From Prodigiosinella aquatilis (GTDB lineage: Bacteria > Pseudomonadota > Gammaproteobacteria > Enterobacterales > Enterobacteriaceae), in contig CP128857.1 of NCBI GenBank assembly GCA_030388725.1, positions 1,488,001 to 1,552,000 of the forward strand: a DNA stretch of 64,000 nt. The letters are read 5' to 3'. The stretch's first letter is position 1. The number at the start of each line of letters is the position of its first letter. The position numbers and the translations under genes were made by a program. Below, in pieces: positions 8,160 through 15,699 of the stretch. The notes beneath the pieces were generated by a model. It saw only the letters and a list, made by a program, of their open reading frames with translations, searched no databases and had not been told where the DNA came from.

Positions 8160-9283
8160 GCGATCAACTGCTCCATGATGCGTTGATACATCCGGCTTAA
8201 CAGTTGCAAATCTGCTGCACTGACACACTCATTCACTTTGTGAATAGTGGCGTTTACCGGTCCGAGTTCAACTATTTGTGCTCCCATCCGCGCAATAAAA
8301 CGGCCATCAGAGGTGCCGCCGTTGGTCAGTAGTTGCGGTGTGATTTCACAATAATGTTCAACTGCATCAATAATAGCATTCACCAGCTCGCCGTGTTCGG
8401 TCAGGAAGGGATGCCCGGATAATTGCCAATCCAGAGTGTACTTGAGTTGGTGACGGTCAAGTAGTTCAGCGACACGTTGCTTAATGCGTTCATCGGTCAA
8501 TTCGGTACTGAAGCGAAAATTGAACTGCACAAACAGTTCGCCAGGAATAACGTTATTGCTGCCGGTTCCTGCCTGAATATTTGCAATCTGCATACTGGTT
8601 GGAGGGAAAAACTCATTTCCCTGATCCCATTCCGTGGCTATCAGTTCATGCAACGCGGGCATGGCGCGGTGTACCGGATTGTCTGCCAGGTGGGGGTACG
8701 CAACATGACCTTGTATACCGTGTATGTAAAGGTTGGCGGTGATTGAACCCCGACGGCCATTTTTCGCCACATCCCCGATACGTGTCGTGCTGGAGGGTTC
8801 GCCGATCAGGCAGTAATCAAGGCGCTCCTGGCGAGCCATCAAGGTTTCAACAACCTTAACCGTACCGTTTACGGCTTTGGCTTCTTCGTCTGAAGTAATT
8901 AAAAACGCCAGGCGTCCTTGGTGGTGGGGATGCGTGGCAACAAAACGTTCAGCGGCAACCACCATCGCCGCCAATGACCCTTTCATATCTGCTGCGCCAC
9001 GTCCATACAGCATGCCATCGCATAGCGTGGGTTCGAATGGAGGGTGCTGCCACTGCTTTTCATCCCCGCAGGGGACTACATCGGTATGACCGGCAAAGGC
9101 TAGTGTTTTCCCTGTGCCACGCCAAGCCCAGAAATTTTGGGTATCGCCAAAATTCATTTTTTCTATGCTGAAACCAATCGCCTGCAAACGTTCAATCATC
9201 AACGCCTGACAACCTTCATCATTAGGGCTGAGGGAAGGGCGTTTAATTAACTGCTGAGCCAGTTCTAGTACCGGGCAAGACAC
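8156..9283 (-). CDS. dapE: succinyl-diaminopimelate desuccinylase
   Basis: A 375 aa M20-family metalloenzyme, the same length as E. coli DapE. It hydrolyses N-succinyl-LL-diaminopimelate to LL-diaminopimelate for lysine and peptidoglycan synthesis. Metal and catalytic residues seen: His66 in AGHTDVV, Asp99 in GAADMKG, Asp132-Glu133-Glu134 in TSDEEAK and a C-terminal His in VNATIHKVNE. The start is GTG at 9283, giving VSCPVLELAQQLIKRPSLSP, which aligns with E. coli; the longer frame to 9346 runs back into yffB. One base separates it from yffB, and it overlaps the peptidase gene by 4 nt. Confidence 0.95.
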   Translation of the reverse strand: MSCPVLELAQQLIKRPSLSPNDEGCQALMIERLQAIGFSIEKMNFGDTQNFWAWRGTGKTLAFAGHTDVVPCGDEKQWQHPPFEPTLCDGMLYGRGAADMKGSLAAMVVAAERFVATHPHHQGRLAFLITSDEEAKAVNGTVKVVETLMARQERLDYCLIGEPSSTTRIGDVAKNGRRGSITANLYIHGIQGHVAYPHLADNPVHRAMPALHELIATEWDQGNEFFPPTSMQIANIQAGTGSNNVIPGELFVQFNFRFSTELTDERIKQRVAELLDRHQLKYTLDWQLSGHPFLTEHGELVNAIIDAVEHYCEITPQLLTNGGTSDGRFIARMGAQIVELGPVNATIHKVNECVSAADLQLLSRMYQRIMEQLIA

Positions 9284-9284
9284 G

Positions 9285-9647
9285 TTATTTATTCTCCGCA
9301 AAAAAGTGCTGATAGCTATCCTCGCTGAAACCAAGTAATGCGGCACCGTGGTCAGTGACTAACAAGGGCCGTTTGATGAGCGAGGGGTGCTCCAGCATAA
9401 CAGTTTTTGCTGCGTCTTCATTATTGGTTGCATTACGTTTCGCTTCATCCAGCTTGCGCCAGGTTGTTCCACGGGTATTAATCAAGGGTTGCCAACCGAC
9501 CAAATTGATTAAAGCCTGCAATTGTACGTCATCCAGACCGTCCACCCGGTAGTCATGGAAGCGATAGTCAATGTGATTGTTTTCTAACCAGCGACGGGCT
9601 TTTTTGATGGTATCGCAGTTCTTAATACCGTACATAACTGTCATCAT
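9285..9647 (-). CDS. yffB: ArsC/Spx-family thioredoxin-fold protein
   Basis: A 120 aa protein equivalent to E. coli YffB (118 aa), with the N-terminal YGIKNCDTIKKARRWLE and central RGTTWRKLDE of the ArsC/Spx/YffB family. A single active cysteine (NCDT) takes the place of a CxxC pair. It resembles arsenate reductases but is not one of the ars genes nearby; YffB is thought to be a glutathione-dependent thiol protein. First gene of the dapE operon. Two adjacent ATGs (9647, 9644) are possible starts. Confidence 0.85.
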   Translation of the reverse strand: MMTVMYGIKNCDTIKKARRWLENNHIDYRFHDYRVDGLDDVQLQALINLVGWQPLINTRGTTWRKLDEAKRNATNNEDAAKTVMLEHPSLIKRPLLVTDHGAALLGFSEDSYQHFFAENK

Positions 9648-9782
9648 TTTATAAAACTCTTCACTTTTTATTTGATAAGAATGAAGAGCATACCGTATTA
9701 GCGCTAATGGTGGCAGAATATTGAATTTGTTTTAGTAGATCATGTGGTTAAGTGAAGTGTCTGTCTATTGGGAAGAGAAAAT

Positions 9783-9825
9783 GAGCCAGTGCTGTTTCAT
9801 TATTGATAGCAGCACAGGCTCTTTT
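9783..9825 (-). terminator. intrinsic terminator of the ars operon
   Basis: Arms 9783-9794 (GAGCCAGTGCTG) and 9810-9821 (CAGCACAGGCTC) pair over 12 positions with one mismatch. The hairpin starts 5 nt past the ACR3 stop. On the minus strand it is followed by ATTTTCTCTT; on the plus strand by T6, so it may stop transcription both ways. Confidence 0.75.
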
Positions 9826-10872
9826 TTAGGCTGAAAGGAAGTATTTTCGTCTGATCCAAAGGGAAACATTCACCAGACCAATCATCACTGGCACTTCAAC
9901 AAGCGGCCCGATGACAGCAGCAAAAGCAGCACCGGAGTTGATGCCATAAACAGCGACGGCTACCGCGATAGCGAGTTCAAAGTTGTTACTGGCCGCAGTA
10001 AACGAGAGTGTTGCACTCTTTTCATAACTCGCGCCTAAGCGTTTGCACATGAAAAATGAGATGGCAAACATAGCAACAAAGTAGATAAGCAAAGGGATAG
10101 CAATACGTACGACATCGAAAGGGAGACTGACAATCAATTTTCCCTTCAGACTGAACATCACCACAATGGTGAACAGCAACGCAACCAGGGTGATAGGGCC
10201 GATCTTGGGAACGAAGTGGGCGTGATACCACTCTTTGGAAACAAAGTGCAGCATGATCACTCGGGTCAATATGCCGGCAATACAGGGGATGCCCAGATAG
10301 ATGAACACACTCTTGGCAATTTGCGCGATGGAGATATCAACAATTGAACCAGACAACCCGAAGAACGGCGGCAGTATGGTAATAAATAGCCAGGCATAAG
10401 CGCTGAAAAACAACACCTGAAATATCGAGTTGAACGCCACCAGACCCGCTGCATATTCCGTTGAGCCTTTTGCCAGTTCATTCCAGACAATCACCATAGC
10501 GATACAACGCGCCAGACCGATCATGATAAGACCAACCATATATTCCGGTTTGTCATGCAGGAAAATCACGGCTAGTGCGAACATGAGCGCCGGACCGATG
10601 AGCCAGTTTTGGATCAGCGACAGGGTTAACACTTTTCTGTCGCGGAATACGTCTGGTAGTTCTTCATACCGTACCTTGGCAAAAGGGGGATACATCATCA
10701 GGATCAGCCCGGCAGCAATCGGAATATTGGTTGTTCCCACCTGAAAGTGGTTAATGAAGTTCTCTACACCAGGGACTAAAAAACCGAGACTCACACCCAG
10801 AGCCATTGCAGCAAAAATCCAGACAGTCAGATACCGGTCTAAAAATGAGAGCTTGCGAGTGATGTCACTCAT
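9826..10872 (-). CDS. acr3: ACR3-family arsenite efflux transporter
   Basis: A 348 aa inner-membrane protein with about ten hydrophobic segments, of the ACR3 (arsenical resistance-3) family rather than E. coli-type ArsB. It exports arsenite, and antimonite in some members. The family signature GLARCIAMVIVWNELAKG with its essential cysteine lies near residue 120, and FTAASNNFELAIAVAVA near residue 290. It is the last gene of the arsR-arsC-(arsD-like)-acr3 operon and is followed by an intrinsic terminator. No ArsA ATPase gene is present, so efflux would be driven by proton motive force. Confidence 0.92.
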   Translation of the reverse strand: MSDITRKLSFLDRYLTVWIFAAMALGVSLGFLVPGVENFINHFQVGTTNIPIAAGLILMMYPPFAKVRYEELPDVFRDRKVLTLSLIQNWLIGPALMFALAVIFLHDKPEYMVGLIMIGLARCIAMVIVWNELAKGSTEYAAGLVAFNSIFQVLFFSAYAWLFITILPPFFGLSGSIVDISIAQIAKSVFIYLGIPCIAGILTRVIMLHFVSKEWYHAHFVPKIGPITLVALLFTIVVMFSLKGKLIVSLPFDVVRIAIPLLIYFVAMFAISFFMCKRLGASYEKSATLSFTAASNNFELAIAVAVAVYGINSGAAFAAVIGPLVEVPVMIGLVNVSLWIRRKYFLSA

Positions 10873-10931
10873 CGAGGATTTTCCTTAATTTGTGGATGAT
10901 TGTTATTCAATACCAACCGTTAGCGTTTGAA

Positions 10932-11135
10932 TTAATGCGATTGGGTTCCAGTCCGTTCAAGAGGCTGCTGTAATAGCGGCGATGTCGAATGACTGAGCAT
11001 CAGACGACTATTGATAAGCCATGCCCACGGTTCAATACTCTCCTGGCGTAAATCAGCCCGAAAATTAGTGGCTTCTGTACCGAATACTCCACTTGAACAA
11101 TATACTACTAGGTCAAAAATCTGGATCAGCGCCAT
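10932..11135 (-). pseudogene. arsD: degenerate or truncated ArsD-like ORF
   Basis: A 67-codon ORF in the ars operon. Its N-terminus (IQIFDLVVYCSSGVFGTEA) resembles the start of ArsD, normally about 120 aa with DPAMCCSTGVCG. ArsD is an arsenite metallochaperone/weak repressor that binds As(III) with three cysteines. Here the vicinal Cys pair is YC and the third Cys is Phe, so only one remains; a few residues are missing after GTEA, and the C-terminal half does not look like ArsD. No continuation was found in other frames. Most likely a decayed gene kept in the operon; a small divergent protein is the alternative. Confidence 0.5.
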
Positions 11136-11147
11136 GATGACTTCTCT

Positions 11148-11627
11148 CTACACAATGATCTGAGCAATTTTATCCATCGCTGTTTTCAGTGCAGTTTTAT
11201 CGTGTTGCAGCTCATTCAGCGGCAGAGCGAAAAGTGCTTCGATACGGGCACGTAGGATCTTGTATGCCTGCATGAATGAGGCGTCAATTTCTTCATCAGT
11301 ACCTGTTGCATGCGCTGGATCTTCAACGCCCCAATGAGTACGCAATACCGGGCCGAGATAAGCCGGGCAGGTTTCATTCGCCGCATTTCCGCAAACACTG
11401 ATCACGATGTCAGGTATCGCTGGCAGGTTTTCCCATGATTTGCTGTAGTAGCCTTCAGTGGAAATACCTTCGTGTTGTAACAGCGCGATTGAGCGAGGAT
11501 GTACCTGACCGGTTGGGTTACTGCCGGCACTCATTGCGTGCCAACCTTCTGGAGCCAACTGATTGAAAATCGCTTCGCCCAAAATGGAGCGACAAGAGTT
11601 ACCAGTGCAGAGGAATAAAACGTTCAT
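11148..11627 (-). CDS. arsC: arsenate reductase, low-molecular-weight phosphatase type
   Basis: A 159 aa protein of the LMW protein tyrosine phosphatase-like arsenate reductase group. The P-loop CTGNSCRS gives Cys7-X5-Arg13. GVEDPAHATGTDEEID carries the acid/base aspartate near residue 108. It reduces arsenate to arsenite, which ACR3 expels. ATGs at 11630 and 11627 are adjacent; 11627 sits 6 nt from AGGA and gives MNVLFLC. The ATG at 11630 overlaps the arsR stop (TGATG), so translation is coupled. Confidence 0.92.
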   Translation of the reverse strand: MNVLFLCTGNSCRSILGEAIFNQLAPEGWHAMSAGSNPTGQVHPRSIALLQHEGISTEGYYSKSWENLPAIPDIVISVCGNAANETCPAYLGPVLRTHWGVEDPAHATGTDEEIDASFMQAYKILRARIEALFALPLNELQHDKTALKTAMDKIAQIIV

Positions 11628-11629
11628 CA

Positions 11630-11995
11630 TCAGTCCTTTTGTGTGGATACATTGGGCAATACCACCGAAGAACAGGAAGTGTCTTCCCTGAATGACGCGC
11701 ATTCTTCCGGATGGCCGGAACAACACTCTTCAGTCAGGTAAGCAATAACATCCAGCATCACGGGGATATTAGCCCGGTAACGCTGAAAGCGTCCTTCCTG
11801 TTCGACTGTCGTCAATCCGGCATGTGTCAAGGCTTTGAGGTGAAAAGAGAGTTTGTTTGGCGCGAGATCAAGCTCCTGCGCTAAATCACCTGCTACCTGG
11901 CCTTTCAGCCCGGTTCTCACCAACAAACGATAAATATCCAATCGAATGCCGGATGCCAGAGATTCAAAAATAATAACTGCGTTTTCTTTGTTCAT
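11630..11995 (-). CDS. arsR: ArsR/SmtB-family arsenic-responsive repressor
   Basis: A 121 aa winged-helix repressor. The recognition region LDLAPNKLSFHLKALTHAGL is at about 42-61. The E. coli-type metal site (Cys-Val-Cys in the DNA-binding helix) is absent; instead cysteines cluster at the C-terminus (91, 92, 99, 108). As I recall, the Acidithiobacillus ArsR uses a comparable Cys95/96/102 set, so As(III) sensing is probably of that independently evolved type. First gene of the operon, with an inverted repeat just upstream that overlaps its promoter. Confidence 0.92.
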   Translation of the reverse strand: MNKENAVIIFESLASGIRLDIYRLLVRTGLKGQVAGDLAQELDLAPNKLSFHLKALTHAGLTTVEQEGRFQRYRANIPVMLDVIAYLTEECCSGHPEECASFREDTSCSSVVLPNVSTQKD

Positions 11996-11997
11996 TG

Positions 11998-12030
11998 TTT
12001 CAATTCTACAAGTATAGTTGAAATGATCAA
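11998..12030 (-). promoter_or_regulatory. ars promoter with inverted-repeat operator
   Basis: TTTCAA (11998-12003) and TTGAAA (12018-12023) form a perfect 6 bp inverted repeat with a 14 bp spacer. On the minus strand the spacer contains TATACT, a good -10. A second possible pair is TTGATC and TAGAAT, 16 bp apart, which would put the transcript start almost at the arsR ATG. The position fits an ArsR operator that blocks RNA polymerase. Confidence 0.5.
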
Positions 12031-12487
12031 GTGTTTAAGAAGGCGTAAATATCATCACATGCCAAAATGGAAAACTAGCTACGAGTCACTCTGCGTCTCA
12101 GTATCTCCTATTGGCTTTTTCAATATGCTGGTCAAGCTACGGGGGATATGCTTGGATCGGAGTTGTTGACAGATTTCAGTGTGTTGGCATAGATACTCCG
12201 GTACCGCACGCCATCACACTCTAGGTTATGTGGCTGTTTAGGGGCCAATTTTGTGGGGTAAGTCTGGGGTATAATCGCTGCTAATCTATTCTTCTGTTTT
12301 ATGACAAAATTGCTCGGTGTTGTAGTGTGGCAATGTAAAGGTAATGTGTTGATAATTAAATTGGAAAATGAATTTCTTGTAGAGTGGGTAGTGATACCGG
12401 CACATCATGGATGTGCATAATGGTTTATTATGGTCAAAAAAAAAGCATATAATAACCCCGCCGAATAAGAAAACTTAAGGGGCTATC
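12031..12487. other. non-coding stretch upstream of ypfM
   Basis: About 450 bp without a plausible gene on either strand. A -10-like TATAAT at 12448-12453 precedes ypfM by about 35 bp, with no good -35 at 17 bp. A consensus TTGACA lies near 12168 without a convincing -10. I recognised no remnant of a known gene. Confidence 0.5.
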
Positions 12488-12547
12488 ATGATTGAGATAG
12501 AACTCAATAACTGGAAAAGCTTCATCGAAGCGATGTTACGTAAGTAA
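12488..12547 (+). CDS. ypfM: YpfM small protein
   Basis: A 19-codon ORF encoding MIEIELNNWKSFIEAMLRK. It differs from the E. coli YpfM peptide (recalled as MIERELGNWKDFIEVMLRK) at only four positions. A strong ribosome-binding site (AGGGG, 5 nt spacing) precedes the ATG, and a TATAAT lies about 35 bp upstream. YpfM is one of the experimentally detected tiny enterobacterial proteins; its function is unknown. A perfect intrinsic terminator follows 73 nt after the stop. Confidence 0.88.
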   Translation: MIEIELNNWKSFIEAMLRK

Positions 12548-12620
12548 CAATTGGTCTATTTATATTAGTATAATTTTTGTTTGTGTCATTACCGACCAGG
12601 AACAAAGTTTGAGCAATCTA

Positions 12621-12650
12621 AAGCAGTAACGTCGACGTTACTGCTTTTTT
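12621..12650 (+). terminator. intrinsic terminator of ypfM
   Basis: A perfect 26 bp palindrome, 13 bases per arm (AAGCAGTAACGTC at 12621-12633 and its complement at 12634-12646), runs into T6 ending at 12650. Confidence 0.92.
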
Positions 12651-12926
12651 GTGTCTGAGATAGTGAACAGTTAATTTATTAATTAACTGATTTTTAAATA
12701 TTAATTTCCGTCACGACACTTCGGATAACCTAAGACGGCGTTATTCTCTCCTTTAGAATTTACTTCCTATTTTGTGATCTACTTCGCGATTTTTTTTGAT
12801 GCCCGTTGGAAATGGTTATGCCTGGTCCAGAGCATAAATGAGGAAAACCAAGTAAATAAAAGAGGCTATTATTCTCATTCTGTTTGAAATATCAGCAATC
12901 CACCGGTTTGTCGGATCGATTTCCCC
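12651..12926. other. intergenic, no feature recognised
   Basis: About 275 bp between the ypfM terminator and the 3' end of the racemase-family gene. AT-rich, no ORF, tRNA or convincing hairpin with a T run. Confidence 0.5.
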
Positions 12927-13622
12927 TCATCCAAGGGCATAACGGGCCGCGGCGGTGGCATGTAGTAAGGTGGTATCGAATAAAGGTACCTGGGCATCGT
13001 CTGCATTAATTAGCAACGGTATCTCTGTACAGCCCAGAATGATCCCTTCAGCGCCTTGCTGTTCCAATCGTTGGATGATTTTCCGGAATTGTTGGCGCGA
13101 AGCATCAAGCGTTTTACCCAGACACAGCTCCTGAAAGATAATGTTATTAATGATTTCTCTTTCCTGCTGGTCAGGGGTAAGGACGGTGATGCCATATAGA
13201 TCTGTCAAGCGTTGACGATAAAAGTCCTGTTCCATGGTATAGCGCGTGCCCAGCAGCGCCACCTTGGTGATGCTTTGTTGCTGGATGCTGATGGCCGTGG
13301 CATCGGCGATATGGATCAATGGCAGCTCACAGGCGCTTTCTACCTGGTTCGCAACCTTGTGCATTGTATTTGTACAAATCACAATGGCTTCAGCGCCCGC
13401 TTTTTTTAATCCACATGCTGCTTCTGACAAAACATGGGCTGCTGTCTCCCAGTCTTCTTGCGATTGCAGTTGTTCGATGTCATAAAAATCGACACTGTGC
13501 AGTAGTAGTCGGGCTGAATGCAGACCACCCAGTTCGTTTTTTACATATTCATTGATAATACGGTAATAAGGGATCGTGGATTCCCAGCTCATTCCTCCGA
13601 GTAATCCCAGCATTTTTTGCAT
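12927..13622 (-). CDS. aspartate/glutamate racemase-family protein (YgeA-like)
   Basis: A 231 aa cytosolic protein of the cofactor-independent amino-acid racemase family, similar in length to E. coli YgeA (230), a broad-spectrum racemase. Motifs: GLLGGMSWESTIPYY at the start, CTNTMHK with the first catalytic Cys near residue 83, and LGCTEIPLL with the second near 197. AGGAG lies 7 nt before the ATG. It stands alone, divergent from cspE. Substrate (Asp, Glu, homoserine or other) cannot be decided from sequence. Confidence 0.85.
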   Translation of the reverse strand: MQKMLGLLGGMSWESTIPYYRIINEYVKNELGGLHSARLLLHSVDFYDIEQLQSQEDWETAAHVLSEAACGLKKAGAEAIVICTNTMHKVANQVESACELPLIHIADATAISIQQQSITKVALLGTRYTMEQDFYRQRLTDLYGITVLTPDQQEREIINNIIFQELCLGKTLDASRQQFRKIIQRLEQQGAEGIILGCTEIPLLINADDAQVPLFDTTLLHATAAARYALG

Positions 13623-13848
13623 GTAAAGTCTCCTCCGACTTGGATACTGAAAAAAGTGATGAATCGAGAATAACGTATCAGAGAAAAGAGGGAAAAGTCC
13701 TAAAAGTGATGAATTAATGCTTCTTGCTCATTTTTTTATCGTGTTTTATCACTTTTTATCTATCTTTGACTGGACAAATGGTCCATCTATTGCTGTACTG
13801 TACGCGACACAGATTTTGTGTCTTTCATTCATGTTAAAGGTAAGTTTG

Positions 13849-14058
13849 ATGTCTAAGATTAAAGGTAGCGTTAAGTGGTTTAATGAATCCAAAGGATTCG
13901 GTTTCATTACTCCGGAAGATGGTAGCAAAGACGTATTTGTACATTTCTCTGCCATCCAGAGTAATGGTTTTAAAACTCTTGCTGAAGGTCAGCGTGTAGA
14001 GTTTGAAATCACTAGCGGTGCTAAAGGTCCTTCTGCTGCTAACGTTATCGCTATTTAA
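13849..14058 (+). CDS. cspE: cold-shock-like RNA chaperone CspE
   Basis: A 69 aa protein almost identical to E. coli CspE, with the RNA-binding motifs KGFGFI and VFVHF. It binds single-stranded nucleic acid, melts RNA hairpins and acts as an antiterminator. A longer frame begins at 13717, but MSKIKGSVKWF at 13849 is the family start. About 225 bp lie between it and the divergent racemase gene; a TGGAC-AAATG-GTCCA hairpin (13770-13784) lies in the probable leader or promoter. A strong terminator follows. Confidence 0.96.
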   Translation: MSKIKGSVKWFNESKGFGFITPEDGSKDVFVHFSAIQSNGFKTLAEGQRVEFEITSGAKGPSAANVIAI

Positions 14059-14074
14059 TTATACCGGTTTCTTA

Positions 14075-14105
14075 AAAAACCCGCCCAATGGCGGGTTTTT
14101 ATTTT
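14075..14105 (+). terminator. intrinsic terminator of cspE
   Basis: ACCCGCC (14079-14085) and GGCGGGT (14090-14096) pair around a CAAT loop, extended by A/T pairs, and are followed by a T-rich run to about 14105. It probably also stops fluC transcription from the other side. Confidence 0.9.
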
Positions 14106-14122
14106 GTGGCACATCATTTGAT

Positions 14123-14506
14123 CTAGTGTGCGGTAAGTCCGGTTACCAGAGCAAATGCCAGCGATGTCATTAACAATGAACCGACCAGATTTAACAGTAG
14201 ATTCAACCCGGCAGCAAGCCACTCTCCGCCTTGCAATAGTGTGACGACCTCAAAAGAGAATGTAGAGAACGTCGTCAAGCCTCCACATAAACCTGTCGTG
14301 ATGAGTAGTTTCCAGTGCGGATCAAGATCGGGTTGGCGAATAAAATAGCCCATTGCTGCACCGATGATAAAAGCCCCAGCCATATTAGCCAAAAAAGTCC
14401 CTATTGGTATCTGAGGGGAAATGCTGTTAAAACGTAGGCTCAGCAGCCAGCGTAAGATGCTTCCTATCCCGCCACCAATAAAAACAGCAAATAAAGTACT
14501 ATACAT
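14123..14506 (-). CDS. fluC: fluoride ion channel FluC (CrcB)
   Basis: A 127 aa membrane protein with four hydrophobic helices, the Fluc fluoride channel that vents fluoride from the cytosol as a dual-topology dimer. Family motifs: FIGGGIGSILRW, NMAGAFIIG and GLCGGLTTFSTFSFE. The ATG at 14506 was chosen over the GTG at 14512 because AAGG lies 5 nt upstream. A fluoride riboswitch lies in its leader, which confirms the identity. In E. coli the gene is also next to cspE. Confidence 0.95.
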   Translation of the reverse strand: MYSTLFAVFIGGGIGSILRWLLSLRFNSISPQIPIGTFLANMAGAFIIGAAMGYFIRQPDLDPHWKLLITTGLCGGLTTFSTFSFEVVTLLQGGEWLAAGLNLLLNLVGSLLMTSLAFALVTGLTAH

Positions 14507-14559
14507 GGTCACCTTTTTGTTTAAAGGAAAGTCAGAATGATCTCGAAAAGAAGAGTATA

Positions 14560-14640
14560 ACGCTACGACCCCTTTTCGAGGAGTTCGTAGACATCATTAG
14601 CCGGAAGGCGGTTATGGAGGAATGTCATCTCCGTTACTGG
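14560..14640 (-). promoter_or_regulatory. fluoride riboswitch (crcB motif)
   Basis: On the minus strand the leader reads GGAGATGACATTCCTCC, then ATAACCGCC, then GGCTAATGATGTCTACG. This follows the crcB-motif order: GGnGATG hairpin, AACCGCC, then GGC and the TGATG-like pseudoknot strand. It ends about 55 bp before the fluC start. CTACGA and TCGTAG (complement at 14563-14568) flank the segment after the aptamer and can form an expression-platform hairpin. Fluoride binding should turn fluC on. Confidence 0.88.
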
Positions 14641-14683
14641 TATAAAAGTTTACCTTTTTGTCGCGCATTTTTGTAGAGAGTGT

Positions 14684-14726
14684 TGCCATGAAATGGCATG
14701 CGATGCGGTGTAATGTGTTAACACAT
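14684..14726. promoter_or_regulatory. two inverted repeats upstream of ybeM
   Basis: TGCCAT-GAA-ATGGCA at 14684-14698 and the perfect 14 bp palindrome ATGTGTTAACACAT at 14713-14726, the latter 13 bp before the first ATG. They could be operators or transcript hairpins; no known regulator was matched. Confidence 0.4.
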
Positions 14727-14739
14727 ATTAAGGAGCCTG

Positions 14740-15531
14740 ATGATGAAAGTTTCACTCGGCCAGTTTGCCGTACAGCGTACATGGCAAGACAATGCTATTA
14801 CCTGTATAGCATTAATGCAGAGGGCAGCGGCGGCGGGAGCCGATTTATTAGTGTTACCAGAAGCTGTTCATGCCAGGGATAATAATAATGCTGAATGGGG
14901 GATGGACGCTGCTCAGCCTATTAATGGTCCTTTTGTCAGTCAATTGCTGGGAGCCAGTCAATCGATTGATATCACAGTTATTTTTACTATCCATACCCCT
15001 GTTCATAATGAGTTTGTGCACAATACTCTATTGGTGCTTCGTCAGGGTGAAGTGTTGGCTTTCTACCATAAACTGCATCTTTATGATGCTTTTTCTTCCC
15101 AGGAATCAAAGCGAGTGATACCGGGTGAGTCAATACCGGCCATTATTGAAATAGCAGGAATAAAAGTGGGATTGATGGTGTGCTACGACGTCCGTTTCCC
15201 CGACCTGGCGCGACAGTTGGTCATGAATGGCGCAGAGGTATTGGTATTACCCTCCGCCTGGGTTAAGGGGCCGCAGAAGGAAGCGCACTGGGAGTTGTTA
15301 ACCAGAACGCGAGCGTTGGAAAATACCTGCTATATGGTCGGAGTCGGTGAATGTGGGGAAAAGAATATCGGCAACAGTCTGGTTGTTGACCCGCTGGGTG
15401 TTGTGATCGCCCGGGCGGCGGAAGTTCCTGACCTTATCTTTGCAGATATTAATTTTGAGCGTATTCAACATGTTCGCCATCAGTTACCTGTTTTGCGTCA
15501 TAACCGATTCAAGGTTCCTGTATTGCGATAA
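14740..15531 (+). CDS. ybeM: carbon-nitrogen hydrolase, Nit1/YbeM-type deaminated glutathione amidase
   Basis: A 263 aa nitrilase-superfamily protein. The Glu-Lys-Cys triad is visible: Glu41 in LPEAVHAR, Lys111 in YHKLHLYD and Cys148 in MVCYDVRFP. It follows E. coli YbeM closely in the second half. Nit1-type enzymes hydrolyse deaminated glutathione, a damage product of transaminases. Two ATGs in tandem (14740, 14743) follow AGGAG. Two inverted repeats lie directly upstream. As I recall ybeM is broken in E. coli K-12; here it is intact and in the conserved tatE-ybeM-crcB-cspE neighbourhood. Confidence 0.85.
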   Translation: MMKVSLGQFAVQRTWQDNAITCIALMQRAAAAGADLLVLPEAVHARDNNNAEWGMDAAQPINGPFVSQLLGASQSIDITVIFTIHTPVHNEFVHNTLLVLRQGEVLAFYHKLHLYDAFSSQESKRVIPGESIPAIIEIAGIKVGLMVCYDVRFPDLARQLVMNGAEVLVLPSAWVKGPQKEAHWELLTRTRALENTCYMVGVGECGEKNIGNSLVVDPLGVVIARAAEVPDLIFADINFERIQHVRHQLPVLRHNRFKVPVLR

Positions 15532-15699
15532 TCTGAATTTCGATCTCTACTCGTAGAGCAGAACATCAGTAACCATGCTCTTGGCTGGCATGGTCTTACT
15601 TTGTTACATATAGCCTTTGTGTTGTTAAGGGCTTTCTTTTAAAAAGAGTAATAATAAGAAACGTGCTGGTTCCCAGCGTATATAATCAGGTAGGTAGGT

